Assembly (NCBI GenBank): GCA_964250805.1 | Contig: CAXUHG010000016.1 | Location: forward strand, 1-64,000 | Length of the DNA: 64,000 bases | Direction: 5' to 3' | Source of the DNA: JBBQVS01 sp964250805 | Lineage (GTDB): Bacteria > Chloroflexota > Ktedonobacteria > Ktedonobacterales > Ktedonobacteraceae | Part shown: in pieces, positions 34,208 to 43,816 of the stretch | Layout: each line of letters opens with the position of its first letter | How positions within the stretch are numbered: position 1 is the first letter of the stretch | Translations under genes and position numbers: made by a program | The notes under the pieces: generated by a model | Database searches by the model: none | What the model saw: the letters and a program-made list of their open reading frames with translations, nothing else | Told to the model about the DNA's origin: nothing

Positions 34208-34762
34208 ATGTACAAAAGAAATCGTTTCGCTCTACTTGCTCTTAGTTTGTCTCTTGTTACTCTGTTAGCATTTTTTGCAGGTACAAGAGTGTTTTCAGCA
34301 CATGCAGCAGGCACTACCCTTACTTGTAGCAGCTTGACGGGCTATTACAAAATTGTCAATCATAACAGTGGTCAAAACCTCGATGTTTCTGGTACTTCCA
34401 CCCAAAGTGGTGCTTTGATTGTCCAGAATCCAGACAATGGTCAGTCAAGTCAACAATGGTCCTTTGTCGATGCCGGAAATGGCTACTGCAAGATTGTCAA
34501 TCGCTCTAGTGGTCTGCTGCTCAACAACCCAGGGGGAGCTGAGACGCATGAAGGAACGCAGTTAATCCAATACCTCGATAATGGCGATCCGTACTCGCAG
34601 TGGTCGATTACATCTGTCGGAGGGGAGTACTACAACATCGTTAGTTATGGTGGTCAAAACGTAGATGTTCAGTATGCATCCACTACTAGCGGTGCCCCAG
34701 TCATCGAATGGCCTAACAATGGCGGCACGAATCAGCAGTGGCAGTTTGTTCCTGTCTCGTAG
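34208..34762 (+). CDS. Secreted ricin-type beta-trefoil lectin (CBM13-like)
   Basis: The ATG at 34208 has AAGGAGAATCT upstream and starts a 184-residue secreted protein; an earlier ATG adds unsupported residues. Residues 1-36 are a signal peptide (basic YKRNR, hydrophobic core, cleavage after SAHA). The rest is one RICIN domain with three trefoil repeats, each with a Q-x-W-type motif: SSQQWSFVD, YSQWSITS and NQQWQFVPV. It should bind galactose- or xylan-type sugars outside the cell. No catalytic domain is attached, which is unusual because this lectin mostly decorates hydrolases. Confidence 0.88.
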   Translation: MYKRNRFALLALSLSLVTLLAFFAGTRVFSAHAAGTTLTCSSLTGYYKIVNHNSGQNLDVSGTSTQSGALIVQNPDNGQSSQQWSFVDAGNGYCKIVNRSSGLLLNNPGGAETHEGTQLIQYLDNGDPYSQWSITSVGGEYYNIVSYGGQNVDVQYASTTSGAPVIEWPNNGGTNQQWQFVPVS

Positions 34763-34804
34763 AGAATACGGTACTAATGAGAATAGTATTTGATATATCG
34801 AAGG

Positions 34805-34843
34805 TTTTTTGTAGGGATGAGATTTATCGGGTCCCTACGAAAA
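34805..34843. repeat. Collapsed copy of the GTAGGGACC palindrome
   Basis: TTTTTTGTAGGGATGAGATT is followed directly by TATCGGGTCCCTACGAAAA, so both ends of the family are present but the middle is deleted. It separates the lectin and ABC genes. Confidence 0.6.
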
Positions 34844-34858
34844 CGGTTATGAGCTTCA

Positions 34859-36400
34859 CTAGCGATACGCCTCAGCCTGCAAATTGAACAGTTCCGCGTA
34901 GCGACCATCGAGATGTATCAGTTCGCTATGGGAACCGCTTTCGAGAATACAGCCGTTTTCGATGACAAAGATGCGGTCGGCGATGCGACCCATGCCAATA
35001 TTTTCTTGTGCCTTCATCGCGTATTTTACGAAATCTTGGAAAATGACACCGATCTGCTCACGTAAATCTTGCAAATCATACTCTTTGATGTTACGTCCCC
35101 CAATCAGTATCTCGCCCTCATCGGGATCGTAGAGGCGAGTCAAAAGCTTTACCAGCGTCGTTTTACCAGCACCGTTGCGCCCAACAAGCGCGATTGTCTC
35201 ACCAGAATGAAGCGTAAAACTGATGTTGTGTAGGGCGAGTTGCTCTTTACCCTCATAGGTAAAGCTTACATTGCGGAACTCGATATCCAGCCCCTTCGTC
35301 TCTAACGGTGCCTCGATTGTTGCCGGATTTTTTGGTGAGACTATTTTTGACTCATATGCCAGGAAGTCGAATATGGTATCGACAAAGAGATTGTTTTCGT
35401 ACAGGTTGCCGATGCCGTCCAACACCCCCTGTACGCTTAGCCCCACCTGATTGACTGCAATGGTGTACTGTGACAGGGAACCAATCGAGATGCGATGCAA
35501 CACGGCCTGTAGCGCGACATAGAGATAGACACTGGAATTGGCAACAACCGAGAGCGTTGACCAGAGCAGGCTCGTGACGTTGCGCGGCACCTCAAGGCTC
35601 TTATTCTCACGGTAGAACTTTTCCGCTAACTCATGATAGCGTTGAATAAAGAAGTCGCCAAGGTTGAAGAGTTTAATTTCCTTGTTATAGTCATCAAGCG
35701 TCATGACCTGATTGATGTACATTTGTTGCCGCTTCTCAGGCGATTGCCAGCGCATTTTCCAGTAGCCCTTCAAACTATAGCGGCTATTTGCGATAAACGC
35801 GGGAAACGGAATAACCACAGCCACCAGCACCAACCACCATGCTAGATGAAGCAGTAGACCGAGCATCGAAAGTAGTGTGACGATTGCGCGTATCAAGTTG
35901 AAGGTCTGCGAAATCATCATAAAGGGCTTGTTGTTGGCGTCTTGTGTGGCGTTACGTAGTTTGTCGTGAAACTCTGGATTCTCAAAAAAGGCGAGGTCTA
36001 GCGTATTTGCCTTGCGTAAAATCAACAACTGCACATGTTCCGATACGCGCTCCTGTAACAATGTTTGTAAAAGGGCTGTGAAGGTATTAGATACGCGATC
36101 AAGCAAGTTTACTAACAGTTGTAGAATGACTGGCAACCATATTAGAGCAAAGGTGTGCTGGATAAAAGCCTGAATGACGCTATCCAGTAGCAGCCGCGCA
36201 ATGATGGCATTCGCAAGCGGCGTAAAGCCGCCAATGATGGTAAAGGTCGCCATACCTGCGGCAAGACCTGGGCTGGCAGACCAGACGAGGCGCACCACAC
36301 GCGGTAAACCAGCAAATGCAGTAAAGACCTTTTTCAGATCACACGAATCGTTCTGCTTATCGTTGTCTTTCGTAGAGGTAGAGATGGAAGACTTGACCAT
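34859..36400 (-). pseudogene. ABC exporter with deleted signature, Walker B and switch motifs
   Basis: A 513-residue fused permease-ATPase. The N-terminal 330 residues form the six-helix exporter membrane domain. The ATPase domain begins with Walker A VGRNGAGKTT (Gly407 to Thr415) and an intact Q-loop (GVIFQDFVKYAM). It then jumps from ENIGMGRI directly to ADRIFVIENGCILESGSHSELI. The LSGGQ signature, Walker B (LILDEPT) and His switch, some 110 residues, are missing without a frameshift. CGCATCGCCGACCGCATC at the junction contains a CGCATC direct repeat. The protein cannot hydrolyse ATP normally. Either the gene is dead or the assembly dropped a segment; functional relatives are about 600 residues. 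Confidence 0.8.
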
Positions 36401-36555
36401 GCCTTACCCTTTCCGTAGGAGCCATAATTCATTCGTTGATTTCAACACATCGCACCGAGTGTATAACATAAGTGTAACCTCAAAAGCGGTTTGAAACGAG
36501 GGGAGACATTACAGACAATTTCTTCCGTTTTTGTTATAATAATGGCAAGAAAAAT

Positions 36556-36610
36556 GTGATATCCAACCATGTAGGAGACAGCAAAGGTCTCCTACATGGT
36601 TGGATATCAC
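36556..36610. terminator. Strong hairpin terminator
   Basis: Twenty-four-base perfect arms (GTGATATCCAACCATGTAGG and complement) around a 7-base loop, just after the cyclase gene on the reverse strand. The remaining 36401-36555 region upstream of the ABC gene contains a half palindrome (GTAGGAGCCATAATTCATTC). Confidence 0.75.
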
Positions 36611-36613
36611 GTT

Positions 36614-37411
36614 TTACGCCAACGGCTCTTCAAAGATGGCGACGACGCGGCTCCAACCAGCACTGGCGGCGCGAATGTTGACGGGGAAGGCCGAGACGGT
36701 GAAGCCGAACGGCTGTGGCAGCAAGTCGAGGTTGCTCAACTTCTCGATCTGACAATACTCTTTTTCGCGTCCCAGCAGGTGCGATTCCCAGAACTGGCTC
36801 TCGCCCGCCTTCGCCTCTTGCATCATCACATCGAACGGACGATCAATGCCCCACGCGTCAATGCCGATGAGTCGCACACCCTGATCGACGAGCCATTCCG
36901 TTGCCGAACGTCGAAGCCCCGCATGCATCATATCATAGCCGGGCTGTTTGAAGAGCCTGCTCGTATCGGTACGCACAAGCACAATATCGTATGGTTTGAG
37001 CGTGTAGCCAATACGTTGTAGCTCCGCCTGTACATCTTCATCGGTAATGCCTTCGCCCCGTTTTTTATGCGTCATATTCAGCACAACGCCATCGCTAAAG
37101 CACCAGCGCAAGGGCACACTATCAATTGTGCGCGTACTGCCCTGCTGTGCTGGTCCATAGTGCGAAGGCGCATCGACATGTGTGCCGGAGTGTGTCGAGA
37201 GCGTCACCTTCTCCACAGCCCACCCAACGCCATCAGGCCAGTACGACGGCCCCAGCCCAAGCAAAGAATCGGTCATCTCCACGCCCTGCTCTGGAGTAGT
37301 GTATTCAATGTTGTGCGCGTTCAACTCGAACGCCGAGGTCGCATTTTCCAGGTTATCGCTCAGATCAATAAGGGTAATGCGTTTGTTATGTGTTTCGTAA
37401 ACTTCTGGCAT
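36614..37411 (-). CDS. Cyclase-family (kynurenine formamidase-like) metal hydrolase
   Basis: A 265-residue metal-dependent hydrolase. The family motif STHSGTHVDAPSHYG (near residues 92-106) carries the metal-binding HxxxDxxxH-type residues. It begins ITLIDLSDNLENATSAFE, the typical first strand, and ends with a late AFPVNI strand. Members include arylformamidases of tryptophan degradation and isatin hydrolases; the particular substrate is unknown. It is a single-gene unit between two strong hairpins. The reading frame and length are normal. Confidence 0.87.
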   Translation of the reverse strand: MPEVYETHNKRITLIDLSDNLENATSAFELNAHNIEYTTPEQGVEMTDSLLGLGPSYWPDGVGWAVEKVTLSTHSGTHVDAPSHYGPAQQGSTRTIDSVPLRWCFSDGVVLNMTHKKRGEGITDEDVQAELQRIGYTLKPYDIVLVRTDTSRLFKQPGYDMMHAGLRRSATEWLVDQGVRLIGIDAWGIDRPFDVMMQEAKAGESQFWESHLLGREKEYCQIEKLSNLDLLPQPFGFTVSAFPVNIRAASAGWSRVVAIFEEPLA

Positions 37412-37464
37412 GGGATTACTCCTTGCTATTTCCGCTAGAGACCTACAACGGTAATACTAGCACA

Positions 37465-37519
37465 TGTAATAAAGTTTCCATCACAGCGGCAGTGCTGCTG
37501 TGATGGAAACTTTATTACA
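37465..37519. terminator. Strong hairpin cutting into the end of the tfoX-like gene
   Basis: Twenty-three-base perfect arms (from TGTAATAAAGTTTCCATCAC) around a 9-base loop. The left arm and part of the right arm encode the last codons of the TfoX-like frame. Confidence 0.7.
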
Positions 37520-37747
37520 TCTCTGAGGATCAAAGCGTTCTCCGTATCCAGAGGCGATAAGCGCATCCACTCGGAGTTTTGGGAGTTTCACGACGAGCCT
37601 GTCTTTAACGAGCATCGCAAAGATTTTATTGTGGATTTTTAATCCTGACGAGCCGAAGCCCTTTTCGGGTAGTGGTTCATTTAACGGAGAGGTTACATCA
37701 GGATTACTAAGAAGTTCTTCAGCAATTCTTAAAAACTTATCTTGCAT
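37481..37747 (-). pseudogene. TfoX N-terminal-like protein with replaced C-terminus
   Basis: An 88-residue frame. Residues 23-73 follow the pattern of small TfoX/Sxy N-terminal-like proteins: SSGLKIHNKIFAMLVKDRLVVKLPKLRVDALIASGYGERFDP. In relatives the sequence continues with a GRxMKEW segment and a final helix of about 25-30 residues. Here it runs instead into CNKVSITAALPL, encoded by a strong hairpin. I infer that the original 3' end was lost or replaced when the hairpin arose. Whether the shortened product is active is unknown. Confidence 0.6.
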
Positions 37748-37811
37748 GGATAACTACTTTCTACTTCAAACAACTCCGTCAATTTGATGGAGTTATCTTC
37801 TGTTTACATCC

Positions 37812-40421
37812 TCACACCGTACTTACCGGATCAATATCGACCTCCCAATCGGGGGCATCGACGACTCTCAATAGCTGGTGCAGGTCGGGACCGCGTGCGA
37901 TGAGTTGCCAGCGATACTTGCTACGGACACGTTCCATCATGGCTGGTGCGGGTCCGACGATATCGGTATTGGGCAGTTGGAGGCGTGTTATCCATGCGTT
38001 GAGACGTTCGGTGAGCAGCAGGGCTTCGTTCTGGCAACGGTGTCGATTTTCGTGGCTGTAGGTGAATTTGACGAATTGACGGAATGGGGGATAGCCATAG
38101 CGTTGCCGCGCCTCGATTTCGGCTTGATAGAACTCGTGGTAGTCGTGGCGCGAGGCGGCGTCGATGCAGAAGTGTTGCGGATTGAAGGTTTGAACGATTA
38201 CGCGTCCAGCGTCGGCACCGCGTCCAGCACGCCCTGCTACCTGTGTGAGTAGGGTAAAGGCTCGCTCCGGTGTGGCATAGTCGGGTAGGTTGAGGGCGAT
38301 ATCCGCTGAGATGACGCCAACCAACGTAACACCAGGGAGGTCAAGTCCTTTAGCGATCATTTGTGTGCCCACCAGAATATCTGCTTCGTGATTGGCGAAA
38401 CGGTCCAGAAGTTGCTCGTGGGCGCGGCGGTTGCGTGCCGTGTCCTTGTCCCAGCGCAGAATACGCGCCTCTGGAAAGCTCCTTTGAATGGTATCTTGCA
38501 CTTTTTCAGTGCCGAGACCAAAGTAGCGAATGCCCGAACTGCTACAACTTGGGCAGAATTGCAGCATCTTGCTCTTGCGCCCGCAGTAGTGACAGAGCAG
38601 GATGTGTTCAGTCGAATGGTAGGTCAGCGAGATATCGCAGCGATCACACATGGCGACGTAGCCACAATCGCGGCATAGTATAAAACTTGCCGCACCACGT
38701 CGATTGAGGAAGAGAATAGCTTGCTGTCTCCTGCTCAACACTTGTTCCAGTTCCTCTTGCAGGCGACGACTGATGATGCTGGTATTGCCTGCATGTAGCT
38801 CCGTGCGCAGGTCGATGACCTCAACGGGTGGTAATGATGCCCCAATGCGCCCAGGTAGCTCCACAAGCCGATAGACGCCCTGCTCAGCACGATAAAACGT
38901 CTCCACCGATGGTGTGGCACTACCCATGACAACGGGAATACTGAGGATATTGCCGAGGGCGAGCGCACTCATGCGCGCGTGATAAGTTGGCTTGCGCTCC
39001 CCCTGCTTATAGGCTGCCTCATGCTCTTCGTCTACAATGATAATGCCTAGATCGGGCAAGGGCGCGAAGAGGGCGGAGCGTGAGCCAATCACGACATCGA
39101 CCTTGCCATCACGGATGCGTCGCCACTCATCATAGCGTTCACCGGCACTCAGTTCACTATGAATCACCGCGACCCGTTCGGGAAAACGACCCGCGACACG
39201 CTGTACGGCTTGTGTCGTGAGAGCAATTTCGGGCACTAACACGATGCCGCGTTTGCCCTGTGCGATAATGGCTGCGAGTGCCTGTAAATATACTTCGGTC
39301 TTGCCACTACCTGTCACTCCATGCAACAAAATAGGGTGTGATGCATCGCCGAGGATATGCTCTAAAGCTTGTTGCTGATCGGGAGTTAAGTGTAGAGGTT
39401 TCGATGCTGGAATGTTGCGCCCTAAGAAGGGATTGCGCCTCACTTCGGTCATCTCAATAACGATAATATTGTTCTGTATAAGCGGTTGCAACTGCTTTTC
39501 TGTGAGTTCGCACGCCTTGCACAACGTGCCAGGAGTCCAATATTGACCAGAAGCGGGAGCCTGTTGTAACAGATCAACGGCGGCAACCTGGCGACGCGCT
39601 AGCAAGCTTTCCTTGTCCTCCTCTGAAAGCGTCAATGTAGCAGTTGCACCTGGAATAGCCCACGCGCTACTCGCACTACTTTTAGCTCCAGCTTTGCCAC
39701 CAGGACGCCTTCGCACATTGTCAGGAGCCATCACGATTGCTTCGGCTTGCCTCATGTTCTGTTGCGTCTGCTCTTCAAGAGTCTGCCGCCATGTTTCAAG
39801 CTTATCTTGTGAGGCGATAAGACGTACAATGCGCTGTGTACGCGGCTTCGCGTGTGGTGCGTGTAGTTGCGCGTCGCGCTGAATGACGCCGCTTTCAAGT
39901 GCCTCTTTAAGAACCTCTTTGGCGCGTTTGGGACCCAGCATCTCTTTGAGCCGTTCGACATCCAGTTCGCCCTCTTCAAGCAACAGGCCGATTAGCGCAC
40001 GAATACGCAGCGTTTGTTCGCTCGCCTCGATAGGATTGTCTTCGTCTTTGACGAGATGCAGCACAACCTGTGAGCGTTGCATCAGGCCAGGGGGCAGCAT
40101 CATCAGCGCGACAAACGCTAGTGGTGTTACATAGTAATCCGCCATCCACTCGGCGAGGGCGCGTTGATGGAGCAGCAGGGCAGGTTGCGGATCGAGAATA
40201 GCGTTCAATGGACGGATTACTCCATCGTCGCTCTCGAACGTCGGTATATCTTCGTCGTCGCTGATAGTCCAGACGATACCCTCGACGAGCCGTTCGCCGT
40301 AGGGCACGGCGACCAGTTGACCCGCACGCAGGTCGGCCTGGAACTCTTCCGGCACGCTATAGGTCAGCAAGGGATGTTCCGCCAGCCAGCTTGCGGCGGC
40401 GGTAAGAATGTTTGCCAGCAT
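37812..40421 (-). CDS. priA: Primosomal protein N', replication restart helicase
   Basis: An 869-residue PriA. The N-terminal 3'-DNA-binding domain (residues 1-110) has SVPEEFQADLRAGQLVAVPYG. The helicase core has Walker A HGVTGSGKT (residues 367-375), the DEEH box at 464-467, GSATPSVET and the C-terminal QMIAKGLDLPGVTLVG. The eight zinc-binding cysteines are visible (FILCRDCGYVAMCDRCD and CHYCG, CPSC). It reloads the replicative helicase at stalled forks. Its start lies six bases after the mutL stop, so the two DNA-maintenance genes form an operon. The stretch around residues 230-265 is a variable insert. Confidence 0.96.
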   Translation of the reverse strand: MLANILTAAASWLAEHPLLTYSVPEEFQADLRAGQLVAVPYGERLVEGIVWTISDDEDIPTFESDDGVIRPLNAILDPQPALLLHQRALAEWMADYYVTPLAFVALMMLPPGLMQRSQVVLHLVKDEDNPIEASEQTLRIRALIGLLLEEGELDVERLKEMLGPKRAKEVLKEALESGVIQRDAQLHAPHAKPRTQRIVRLIASQDKLETWRQTLEEQTQQNMRQAEAIVMAPDNVRRRPGGKAGAKSSASSAWAIPGATATLTLSEEDKESLLARRQVAAVDLLQQAPASGQYWTPGTLCKACELTEKQLQPLIQNNIIVIEMTEVRRNPFLGRNIPASKPLHLTPDQQQALEHILGDASHPILLHGVTGSGKTEVYLQALAAIIAQGKRGIVLVPEIALTTQAVQRVAGRFPERVAVIHSELSAGERYDEWRRIRDGKVDVVIGSRSALFAPLPDLGIIIVDEEHEAAYKQGERKPTYHARMSALALGNILSIPVVMGSATPSVETFYRAEQGVYRLVELPGRIGASLPPVEVIDLRTELHAGNTSIISRRLQEELEQVLSRRQQAILFLNRRGAASFILCRDCGYVAMCDRCDISLTYHSTEHILLCHYCGRKSKMLQFCPSCSSSGIRYFGLGTEKVQDTIQRSFPEARILRWDKDTARNRRAHEQLLDRFANHEADILVGTQMIAKGLDLPGVTLVGVISADIALNLPDYATPERAFTLLTQVAGRAGRGADAGRVIVQTFNPQHFCIDAASRHDYHEFYQAEIEARQRYGYPPFRQFVKFTYSHENRHRCQNEALLLTERLNAWITRLQLPNTDIVGPAPAMMERVRSKYRWQLIARGPDLHQLLRVVDAPDWEVDIDPVSTV

Positions 40422-40427
40422 GAAGTA

Positions 40428-42536
40428 TTACCGCCTCTCGAATTCGTGCGCCAGTGCCGATAGGCCAAAGTGTACCATCGTTGGGCGACCATGACAGCAG
40501 CTATAAGGTGCCTTCGTCTGTTCTAGCTGCTCGATCATCTCGCGCATCTCGCTAACCGTCAGAAAGTAGTTGGCCTTGATTGCAGCTTTACAGGCCACGT
40601 TCGCTAGTGCTCGCTCTTCCCATGTCTCCGTGGACCTCGGATTGTCTCGCGCGGTAAGCTCAATCAATAACTCATGCAATGAGCGCATATTCATCTGCTT
40701 CACAAGAATCGTTGGTACGGCAAGCACAGAGAGCGTATTGCTCTCGCTTATCTCAAGTGAGAAGCCAACTAGCGTCAACTGCTGCTGATATTCCTCTATC
40801 GCCTCTAACTCGCTCGGTGCCAGCATAAGTTCCATCGGTGTAAGCAGCAATTGCGAGATAGGAGTACGTGCCTTCATTGCTGCCACCATGCGCTCTAACA
40901 GAATACGTTCATGCGCGGCATGCTGGTCAATAAGGTACATGCCATCCTCACCCTCAGTTACAATGTAGCTCTGTGAAAGCTGGCCCACGACCCGCAAATG
41001 TGGTAAATGACGTGTCTGTTGTTCATACGTCTGCCCCAACAACTTTTCTTGTTGAACAGGAATGGATGATCCCGAATCAGGTAGGGACCGATTTATCACG
41101 TCCTGGTCGGAATGTGGAATGCCAACAGGACGCGATAAATCGGTCCCTACCTCGGAACTATTTCTTAACATAGGTACATTTACGGATGCCGAATCAGGTA
41201 GGGAGCGATTTATCACGTCCTCGTCGGCGTCTGTAATGTTGGCAGGACGCGGTAAATCGGTCCCTACCTTCTTCTCACCTGTATGGATATGGTTTTGCCA
41301 GAGGCGCGAAGGCAGTGGCGGTTTAGTGCCGCTCTCCTCTTCGGTCACGGTGAGCCACGGATTATCTTGCGGTAACGCGGGTTCTTCCGCTTCGTCTGTT
41401 TCTGGTTGAGAATGAGTGATATCGGCGTCTACATCGTTCTCTGCTTGTGACAATTCGTTGTAAATATCAGAAGGTTCGTCGCTCTTGTCAGTTTCTTTCG
41501 CGCGTGGTTTCCATTGTGGCATAGCGGGTTCTTCGAGTAGGGCACCGCGCACGGCACGTAGAACGGAGGCGAAGACGCGCCGCTCTTTCAAAAAACGAAT
41601 CTCCGTTTTCGCAGGATGTACGTTGACATCGAGTAGCGCAGGATCGATTTGAATATTGATAACCGCGATAGGATGGCGACCAGTGAGTAGCAGTGAATGA
41701 TAAGCACCTTCGACGGCGGAGGTCAGCATGCGACTCAAGACCCAGCGCCGATTGACAAAGAACGAGATGAATTGGCGCGTACTCTTATAACTTGTCGGAC
41801 GACTTACATAACCCGTCACAATAGGATATTCCGGGTCATCGGAGCGGTCAGGTTCGCTAGGTGCTACAGCAGGCACCATCTGCTCAGCGATTTGTAGTCC
41901 ATAGACCTCGACCAGTACGCTTTTGAGGTTGCCGTCACCAGGAGTGGCAAAGATTTGCTTGCCATCGCTATAGACGCTGAAGCGAATTTCGGGATAGGCG
42001 AGGGCGTACTGCTCTAATAAGTGATGGCAGTGGCTAACCTCGGTGTTGCGGCTCTTGAGAAATTTGAGACGTGCCGGTACCGAACTGAACAGATTGCGAA
42101 TCGTGAGCGTCGTGCCTTCGGGCGAGGCCGCCGTTGTCGCCTCCGACACCTCGCCGTTTGCCGCGTTAATTTGTGCGCCTTGCTCCGCGCCACGATGCCG
42201 ACTAAGCAGCGTCACCTCGGCGACGGCGGCAAGGCTTGCGAGTGCCTCGCCGCGAAAGCCAAGCGTATGAATGCGTTCCAGGTCGTCGATCTGCGCTACC
42301 TTGCTAGTGGCATGTCGTGCGAGAGCCAGTGGTAGCTCATCAACGGGAATGCCGGAGCCATTGTCGGTGACGCGAATAAGCTGTAGCCCACCGTGTGTCA
42401 GGTCAACGCGAATCTGCGTCGCGCCCGCGTCGATACTATTTTCAATCAATTCTTTCACAACCGAGGCAGGTCGCTCGACCACCTCGCCTGCCGCGATCTT
42501 CGCGGCGACATCGGGCGCGAGTTGACGTATAGGCAT
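40428..42536 (-). CDS. mutL: DNA mismatch repair endonuclease MutL with palindrome-encoded linker repeats
   Basis: I choose the ATG at 42536 (GGAG nine bases upstream), giving 702 residues; an earlier ATG adds five residues. The N-terminal GHKL ATPase is complete (KIAAGEVVERPASVVKELIEN, DNGSGI, GFRGEAL). The C-terminal endonuclease motif DQHAAHERILLE is intact, with ACKAAIKA and CHGRPT, so this MutL should nick DNA itself. The linker holds two units, each reading VGTDL-RP then DVINRSLPDS, at residues about 423-446 and 462-485. They are encoded by two 70-bp copies of the dispersed GTAGGGACC palindrome (41198-41267 and 41081-41150). The gene is translated upstream of priA. Confidence 0.95.
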   Translation of the reverse strand: MPIRQLAPDVAAKIAAGEVVERPASVVKELIENSIDAGATQIRVDLTHGGLQLIRVTDNGSGIPVDELPLALARHATSKVAQIDDLERIHTLGFRGEALASLAAVAEVTLLSRHRGAEQGAQINAANGEVSEATTAASPEGTTLTIRNLFSSVPARLKFLKSRNTEVSHCHHLLEQYALAYPEIRFSVYSDGKQIFATPGDGNLKSVLVEVYGLQIAEQMVPAVAPSEPDRSDDPEYPIVTGYVSRPTSYKSTRQFISFFVNRRWVLSRMLTSAVEGAYHSLLLTGRHPIAVINIQIDPALLDVNVHPAKTEIRFLKERRVFASVLRAVRGALLEEPAMPQWKPRAKETDKSDEPSDIYNELSQAENDVDADITHSQPETDEAEEPALPQDNPWLTVTEEESGTKPPLPSRLWQNHIHTGEKKVGTDLPRPANITDADEDVINRSLPDSASVNVPMLRNSSEVGTDLSRPVGIPHSDQDVINRSLPDSGSSIPVQQEKLLGQTYEQQTRHLPHLRVVGQLSQSYIVTEGEDGMYLIDQHAAHERILLERMVAAMKARTPISQLLLTPMELMLAPSELEAIEEYQQQLTLVGFSLEISESNTLSVLAVPTILVKQMNMRSLHELLIELTARDNPRSTETWEERALANVACKAAIKANYFLTVSEMREMIEQLEQTKAPYSCCHGRPTMVHFGLSALAHEFERR
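41081..41150. repeat. 70-bp GTAGGGACC palindrome inside mutL, copy 1
   Basis: The arms GTAGGGACCGATTTATCACG and CGCGATAAATCGGTCCCTAC enclose a 30-base centre. The unit is fully inside the mutL reading frame and keeps it open on the reverse strand. Confidence 0.9.
41198..41267. repeat. 70-bp GTAGGGACC palindrome inside mutL, copy 2
   Basis: The arms GTAGGGAGCGATTTATCACG and CGCGGTAAATCGGTCCCTAC; it lies 117 bases (39 codons) from copy 1, and both units are preceded by CCGAATCAG on the plus strand, so the pair may be a tandem duplication that has since diverged. Confidence 0.9.
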
Positions 42537-42673
42537 AGCACAGAACTCCATAGACCAGCAAATAGCAGAGAAGAGAGATATAATAATAAGAACGAGTGTT
42601 CAGAAGCCATTATAACATAGAGAGACGTTGTTGAATAACCCGAATATCTTCCTATTTTGTACCGAGTAGTAGG

Positions 42674-43816
42674 ATGTCCATGATACAATCAATAAAAATG
42701 CGCTCAGACGAGGATGTGTATATGATTTGTCGAGATACAATAGGCACGATTACTGCGAACCCCACAAACAGTTTTCGCACATATAGAGCAGAACACAATA
42801 TTTCTCCTCTTTTTATGCTTGGTGATGCACTCTCTATATTGGAATGTATGCCAGATGAGTCTATTGACTTTTGTATGACCAGTCCTCCCTATTGGAACAA
42901 GCGTCAGTATCATAATGGTGGTATTGGGTTAGAAGAAAATTACAAGGACTACATCACACACCTCGTACAAATTTTTGCACAGGTAAAGAGAGTACTAAAG
43001 CCACAGAGTTCGTTCTGGCTTGTGATTGGAGATAGCTATCTCAATAAGCTTTTAGTAGGAATACCCTGGCGGGTAGCGTTTTCTCTTACAGATGAGCAAG
43101 GATGGGTTTTGCGTAACAGTGTCGTATGGAACAAAGTCAAGGGTGGCTTAGACAATACACAAGACCGCTTGGGAAATGTACATGAGGATGTCTTTCACTT
43201 TGTGAAACAATCCAACGACTACTATTATAATGCCGATGCCATTCGCTCTACCCCTCGACAGGCAAAGGTTGTCAACGGTGCGATTGTTTCTGCGACAGGT
43301 GTAAGCGGTGTTCGTTACAAACGACAAATAGAGCTTTCGACGACACTCACTGCTGACGAAAAAGTGGCAGCTTTCAAGGCTCTAAACATTACCTTAGAAC
43401 GTATCGGTAAGGGTGAGATAGCAGATTTCAGAATGATTATTCGAGGGCAACAGCGCACAACGCATTCTGACTCAAAACAGATATCGGGACGTGCCCGCGA
43501 ACTACAAGAGAAGGGCTTCTATTTTCTCTTTTATCATCCCAAAGGTAGCAAGCCAGGAGACGTGTGGGACATTCTACCAGAAGACACACAGAAGCGACTT
43601 GTGCATTTTGCACCTTATCCAGAAGACCTATGCAAAATACCTATCCTTGCAACCTGTCCACCTGATGGTATTGTGCTAGACCCGTTCTGTGGGACAGGAA
43701 CTACGATGTATGTTGCACAGTCTCTAGAGCGGAAGTCTGTTGGAATAGACATATGTGATGATTATTTGCAAATTGCTGAGGAAAGGTGTAGATGCCAAAT
43801 AGCTCTTTTCGATTAG
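42674..43816 (+). CDS. Site-specific DNA methyltransferase (TSPPY class)
   Basis: A 380-residue beta-class-type DNA methyltransferase. The catalytic motif IV comes first (CMTSPPYWN, residues 73-81) and the SAM-binding motif comes last (LDPFCGTGTTMYVAQ). This order is seen in N6-adenine or N4-cytosine enzymes of this class. The middle region of about 150 residues is likely the target-recognition part. The exact ATG is uncertain: 42674 is the first, and homology starts near residue 45. No restriction endonuclease is annotated beside it, but a 54-codon frame overlaps its 3' end. It is divergent from mutL. Confidence 0.88.
   Translation: MSMIQSIKMRSDEDVYMICRDTIGTITANPTNSFRTYRAEHNISPLFMLGDALSILECMPDESIDFCMTSPPYWNKRQYHNGGIGLEENYKDYITHLVQIFAQVKRVLKPQSSFWLVIGDSYLNKLLVGIPWRVAFSLTDEQGWVLRNSVVWNKVKGGLDNTQDRLGNVHEDVFHFVKQSNDYYYNADAIRSTPRQAKVVNGAIVSATGVSGVRYKRQIELSTTLTADEKVAAFKALNITLERIGKGEIADFRMIIRGQQRTTHSDSKQISGRARELQEKGFYFLFYHPKGSKPGDVWDILPEDTQKRLVHFAPYPEDLCKIPILATCPPDGIVLDPFCGTGTTMYVAQSLERKSVGIDICDDYLQIAEERCRCQIALFD

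Noticed and set aside
39613..40134. Long forward frames antisense to priA
   Set aside because: They are shadows of the priA coding frame with arginine/serine-rich composition and no homology.
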